Of a DNA stretch of 9,500 bases, positions 6,915-9,500 are shown in pieces; position 1 is the first letter of the stretch, and the number at the start of each line of letters is the position of its first letter. Position numbers and translations under genes: made by a program. The notes under the pieces were generated by a model. The model was given only the letters and a program-made list of their open reading frames with translations, ran no database searches and had not been told where the DNA came from. The DNA comes from an uncultured Bacteroidales bacterium (lineage in GTDB: Bacteria > Bacteroidota > Bacteroidia > Bacteroidales > UBA932): NCBI GenBank assembly GCA_902461985.1, contig CABQAB010000059.1, positions 1-9,500 of the forward strand. The letters are read 5' to 3'.

Positions 6915-7826
6915 ATGATTAAGCGCACATTATATTTTGGAAATCCTGCATATCTGTCTCTTCGTCTTCAGCAGATGGTGATTTCATCGCCTAAGGACGC
7001 GGAATTAGAGAAGGAAGATACCAGGACCATTCCGATAGAGGACATAGGCATAGTAATACTCGACCACAGGCAGATAACCATAACGCAAGGGCTTATGGAA
7101 ATGCTGATTGATAATAACTGTGCGATAATTACTTGTGGGAGCAGCCATCTTCCCGTTGGACTGATGCTTCCGTTGTATGGCAATACTGTGCAGAACGAAC
7201 GCTTCAGGAATCAGATTGATGCTTCCCTGCCGTTGAAGAAACAGTTATGGCAGCATACCGTGCAGAGCAAGATTGCGAATCAGGCGGCGGTGCTGGAATA
7301 TGTCACGGGACAGGTTCACAATAATATGCTTGTATGGGCGGACAGTGTCAGGAGCGGTGATACGGAAAATATGGAGGCGAGGGCTGCGGCTTATTATTGG
7401 AAGAACATATTTCCGGCTTCTCCTCATTTTGTCCGCGGCCGCGATGAGGATGATCCGAACAATCTTCTTAATTACGGCTATGCAATATTGAGAGCAATTG
7501 TGGCAAGGGCATTGGTAGCAAGCGGACTGCTTCCGACTCTTGGTATACATCATCATAACAGATATAACGCCTATTGTCTTGCCGATGATATTATGGAACC
7601 ATACCGCCCGTATGTGGACAGGATTGTATATGATATCGTCTCGGAAGGAGGGCCTGTTGAATTGACGAAGGAGGTAAAGGCAAAACTGCTGTCTATACCG
7701 ACAACTGAGGTGCAGATAAACGGAAAACGCAGTCCGCTGATGGTCGCGGTGTCTCAGACCACGGCATCGCTTGCGAAATGTTTCAATGGAGAATCAAGGA
7801 AATTGGTCTATCCGGAAATGACATAG
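6915..7826 (+). CDS. cas1: Cas1 integrase of the type II-C system
   Basis: Metal-dependent integrase of spacer acquisition, acting with Cas2 as the Cas1-Cas2 complex. Length is 303 residues, typical for type II Cas1. The N-terminal beta domain covers about 1-90 and the helical catalytic domain the rest. Metal-binding residues are Glu154 (NMEARAAAYYW), His213 (GIHHHNRYNAYCLADD) and Glu228 (IMEPYRP), with Asp225 adjacent. The 15-residue His-to-Glu spacing is the same as in S. pyogenes Cas1 (H205/E220). The ATG at 6915 is 9 bp after the BRO-N fragment stop; an A-rich tract precedes it and there is no clear Shine-Dalgarno. cas2 begins 16 bp downstream. Intact and probably functional. Confidence 0.97.
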   Translation: MIKRTLYFGNPAYLSLRLQQMVISSPKDAELEKEDTRTIPIEDIGIVILDHRQITITQGLMEMLIDNNCAIITCGSSHLPVGLMLPLYGNTVQNERFRNQIDASLPLKKQLWQHTVQSKIANQAAVLEYVTGQVHNNMLVWADSVRSGDTENMEARAAAYYWKNIFPASPHFVRGRDEDDPNNLLNYGYAILRAIVARALVASGLLPTLGIHHHNRYNAYCLADDIMEPYRPYVDRIVYDIVSEGGPVELTKEVKAKLLSIPTTEVQINGKRSPLMVAVSQTTASLAKCFNGESRKLVYPEMT

Positions 7827-7830
7827 TTAA

Positions 7831-8178
<348 letters not shown>

Positions 8179-8222
8179 CTTTTCGTGGTTGAGGTCCGGA
8201 TTGTAAATCGTGTCCAATAAAC

Positions 8223-8252
8223 AAAAAATGCGGCAGATTCGCCGCATTTTTT
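8223..8252. terminator. Bidirectional terminator between cas2 and the CRISPR array
   Basis: A perfect 12-bp inverted repeat (8223-8234 and 8241-8252) with a 6-nt loop (AGATTC). The core is TGCGGC/GCCGCA, flanked by six A on one side and six T on the other, so both strands end in a U-tract. It should stop the cas operon coming from the left and crRNA transcripts coming from the right. Confidence 0.92.
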
Positions 8253-8306
8253 GTTTTCTGACAACTCGGTGTAACTTGTTGTGTGATAACTCTTTGCCCG
8301 TATTCT
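8253..8306. other. Possible leader (integration end) of the array
   Basis: 54 bp between the terminator and the first repeat. The repeat here is intact, while the opposite end of the array is truncated. In Neisseria-type II-C arrays crRNA is transcribed toward the growing end, so this side would be where new spacers enter. CTGACAAC at 8258-8265 is an inverted copy of the repeat's GTTGTCAG (8310-8317). No other leader motif was recognised. Confidence 0.35.
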
Positions 8307-8647
8307 GCTGTTGTCAGTGGGTCAAAGATAATAAGTTTGAAAGCAATTCACAACTCATTCGCTCGCAAAGCTACATCTTATACGCTGTTGTCAGTGGGTC
8401 AAAGATAATAAGTTTGAAAGCAATTCACAACAAAAATTTCTGCTCTCAGAACTCGAAGACGCTGTTGTCAGTGGGTCAAAGATAATAAGTTTGAAAGCAA
8501 TTCACAACCTGCTACTACTACCATTACGATTACCACGAGCTGTTGTCAGTGGGTCAAAGATAATAAGTTTGAAAGCAATTCACAACACCCCTGATAACAA
8601 TGGTCAGCTTGTACAAGCTGTTGTCAGTGGGTCAAAGATAATAAGTT
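8307..8647 (-). CRISPR. Type II-C CRISPR array: four full 48-bp repeats, one truncated repeat, four spacers
   Basis: Full repeats are at 8307-8354, 8384-8431, 8461-8508 and 8539-8586, identical over 48 bp. A truncated copy is at 8617-8647. Spacers are 8355-8383 (29), 8432-8460 (29), 8509-8538 (30) and 8587-8616 (30). On the minus strand the repeat starts GTTGTGAATTGCTTTC and ends CTGACAACAGC, like other Bacteroidetes II-C repeats. The crRNA direction is minus because the anti-repeat of the tracrRNA pairs with this strand's repeat 5' end. Each repeat contains TTG, 20 bp, TATCTTTG in the crRNA direction, a likely internal promoter. Every spacer has a full repeat on its 3' side in the crRNA direction, so all four guides can form mature crRNAs. 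I saw no spacer match elsewhere in the window; targets are unknown. Confidence 0.98.
8617..8647 (-). repeat. Truncated terminal CRISPR repeat
   Basis: 31 of 48 bp match the repeat exactly; in the crRNA direction the first 17 bp are missing and replaced by the end of the HEPN gene. It keeps the TATCTTTG box (8633-8640) but loses the repeat's own TTG, and no TTG lies at 19-21 bp in the new flank. The missing part is the half that pairs with tracrRNA, which is not needed here because no spacer lies upstream of it. Confidence 0.93.
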
Positions 8648-8649
8648 CC

Positions 8650-9081
8650 TTATATATCATTTTCAGTAGTATAGCAACTACTTTCAATCAACTCTTTTAC
8701 CTCCTCAATGAATGCTTCAGCCTTTGGATAAAGTTCATCAAACATTTCCTGGTCACAATAGACAAAGTCATCATAGTCACTGCTATGCCTTTTCTCAAAA
8801 AGGGTAGAAAAAGTTCTATTGGCTTCAGATGATAATTTACCTTTTGAAGTAAAGTGCAGGCCAAGCATAGACCTTACTCCATGGTGAGTCTGGGCCGGAA
8901 TGTCATGCTCTAAAAGCAGTGCAACAACTGCATAATAGCAAGCATAGTAAAGCCTGTTTATGGCAGCATTATAGTACCCGCCTTTAACCATATACAGGGC
9001 TTCTTCCATAGAATTTACAGCCCTCTCTAATCTATACTGAACAAGAGCCTTCTTGCTCTCTGCATTCAATGTGTCCTTCAT
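8650..9081 (-). CDS. HEPN-domain protein (putative toxin of an HEPN/MNT pair)
   Basis: 143-residue helical protein of the HEPN family (PF05168 type): YYNAAINRLYYACYYAVVALL at about 36-56, then THHGVRSMLGLHF, and EKRHSSDYDDFV at 96-107, which corresponds to the family's R..(A)DYDD block. In HEPN/MNT toxin-antitoxin systems HEPN is an RNase toxin and the nucleotidyltransferase counteracts it. The classical RX4HXY site of HepT toxins is not evident at the usual place; Arg70 and His76 form an RX5H but at an unusual position, so RNase activity is uncertain. Its start overlaps the MNT stop (ATGA at 9081-9078), so translation is probably coupled. The gene ends 2 bp before the truncated CRISPR repeat with no terminator between them. 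It could also be a non-toxic substrate-binding partner of the transferase. Confidence 0.85.
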   Translation of the reverse strand: MKDTLNAESKKALVQYRLERAVNSMEEALYMVKGGYYNAAINRLYYACYYAVVALLLEHDIPAQTHHGVRSMLGLHFTSKGKLSSEANRTFSTLFEKRHSSDYDDFVYCDQEMFDELYPKAEAFIEEVKELIESSCYTTENDI

Positions 9082-9425
9082 AATACAATCCCTTCACTCA
9101 TTACATTAACATAAAATGGGGTCTTGAAAGGTCTGTTTTCCCACAGTTTCTTCAATGTCACCATTGGACTGATTATGACCCCGGTCTTCACTTCAAGGTC
9201 ATAAAGTGGACTTGTTACCACCTGCTCATCCTTTATGGTCAGTTTGTCCCCATCCAAAAGAATCAGCAAATCAATGTCACTGTCCTCCCTTGCATCACCC
9301 CTTGCCTCAGACCCATAAAGGATAATCTTTGCAGTAGGAGCAGCCTTATGCACTATCTCTCTTATCTGATTAACTATATGCTCTCTTTTCACGTCAATAA
9401 TAATTAATGATGCTAATATAGTCAT
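9078..9425 (-). CDS. MNT-family minimal nucleotidyltransferase (putative antitoxin)
   Basis: 115 residues from the ATG at 9425. GSEARGDAREDSDIDLLI at 38-55 is an exact GSX10DXD motif (Gly38, Ser39, Asp50, Asp52), the active site of DNA-polymerase-beta-like minimal nucleotidyltransferases; Glu78 may be the third metal ligand. In the MntA/HepT pair this enzyme neutralises its HEPN partner by nucleotide transfer. A GTG at 9392-9390 (VKREHIVNQI...) would give a 104-residue protein closer to the usual start of the family, and the extra MTILASLIIID looks unlike a conserved part, so the true start is uncertain. First gene of the operon; its stop overlaps the HEPN start. No consensus promoter was found in the 75 bp available upstream. 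Confidence 0.87.
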   Translation of the reverse strand: MTILASLIIIDVKREHIVNQIREIVHKAAPTAKIILYGSEARGDAREDSDIDLLILLDGDKLTIKDEQVVTSPLYDLEVKTGVIISPMVTLKKLWENRPFKTPFYVNVMSEGIVL

Positions 9426-9500
9426 TTTAACTTAAAACAATGCCTTATGTCAATATTCCTGTCCTGATGACATCTGCATACAAAGGGCCCGGCTGGTATA

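Noticed and set aside
8587..8616. Possible guide targeting the HEPN/MNT promoter, as in CRISPR-regulated toxin systems
   Set aside because: The longest match I noticed to the 9426-9480 region was about 7 nt (CATTGTT), outside a credible seed, so there is no support.
8210..8832. Two plus-strand open frames (8210-8485 and 8491-8832) over the CRISPR array
   Set aside because: Their products are translated repeats (AVVSGSKIISLKAIHN repeated), overlap the terminator and the HEPN gene on the opposite strand, and have no family features.
9447..9473. ATGTCA/TGACAT inverted repeat upstream of the nucleotidyltransferase gene, possible autoregulatory operator
   Set aside because: Arms of only 6 bp with a 15-nt gap and no promoter box nearby; not distinguishable from chance.

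Overview
This window is a Bacteroidetes (probably Bacteroidales) accessory island built around a complete type II-C CRISPR-Cas9 locus. The assignment rests on four things: a very large Cas9 with a cas1-cas2 partner set and no csn2 or cas4; a 48-bp repeat that reads GTTGTGAATTGC... on the crRNA strand, as Bacteroides II-C repeats do; several promoters with the Bacteroidetes form TTG, 19-20 bp, TAnnTTTG; and weak or absent Shine-Dalgarno sequences.

Layout, left to right. (1) 16-1431 (+): the 3' part of a phage MuF-type minor head protein joined to a papain-fold toxin and a second C-terminal domain. The head-protein part is GC-rich and the toxin part is AT-rich. (2) 1432-1570: a strong 13-bp inverted repeat and a consensus leftward promoter, together a candidate small RNA antisense to the end of the toxin gene. 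(3) 1630-2007 (+): an internal fragment of a BRO-N/DinD-like antirepressor gene. (4) 1975-2088 (-): the tracrRNA with its own promoter, anti-repeat, nexus and rho-independent terminator, divergent from cas9. (5) 2241-8178 (+): an operon of cas9, a truncated BRO-N gene, cas1 and cas2. (6) 8223-8252: a perfect bidirectional terminator. (7) 8307-8647: a short array of four identical 48-bp repeats, one truncated repeat and four 29-30-bp spacers. (8) 8650-9425 (-): an HEPN/MNT pair resembling a toxin-antitoxin operon, with overlapping stop and start codons. The last 75 bases (9426-9500) show nothing convincing.

How it works together: Cas1-Cas2 would add spacers, most likely at the intact cas2-side end. 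The crRNAs are read from the minus strand, toward cas2. Each full repeat appears to carry its own Bacteroidetes promoter, so each guide could be transcribed separately. The tracrRNA anti-repeat pairs with the first 22 nt of the repeat over about 21 bp with one bulged U, and the duplex would load Cas9, whose RuvC and HNH catalytic residues are all present. The HEPN gene ends 2 bp before the truncated repeat, on the crRNA strand, so toxin-antitoxin transcripts should run into the array.

Most worth a second look: the promoters inside the repeats, the array downstream of the HEPN/MNT operon, the BRO-N gene inside the cas operon with its perfect 31-bp palindrome, the candidate antisense RNA, and a duplicated module in the Cas9 recognition lobe. 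The CRISPR system itself is a known class.
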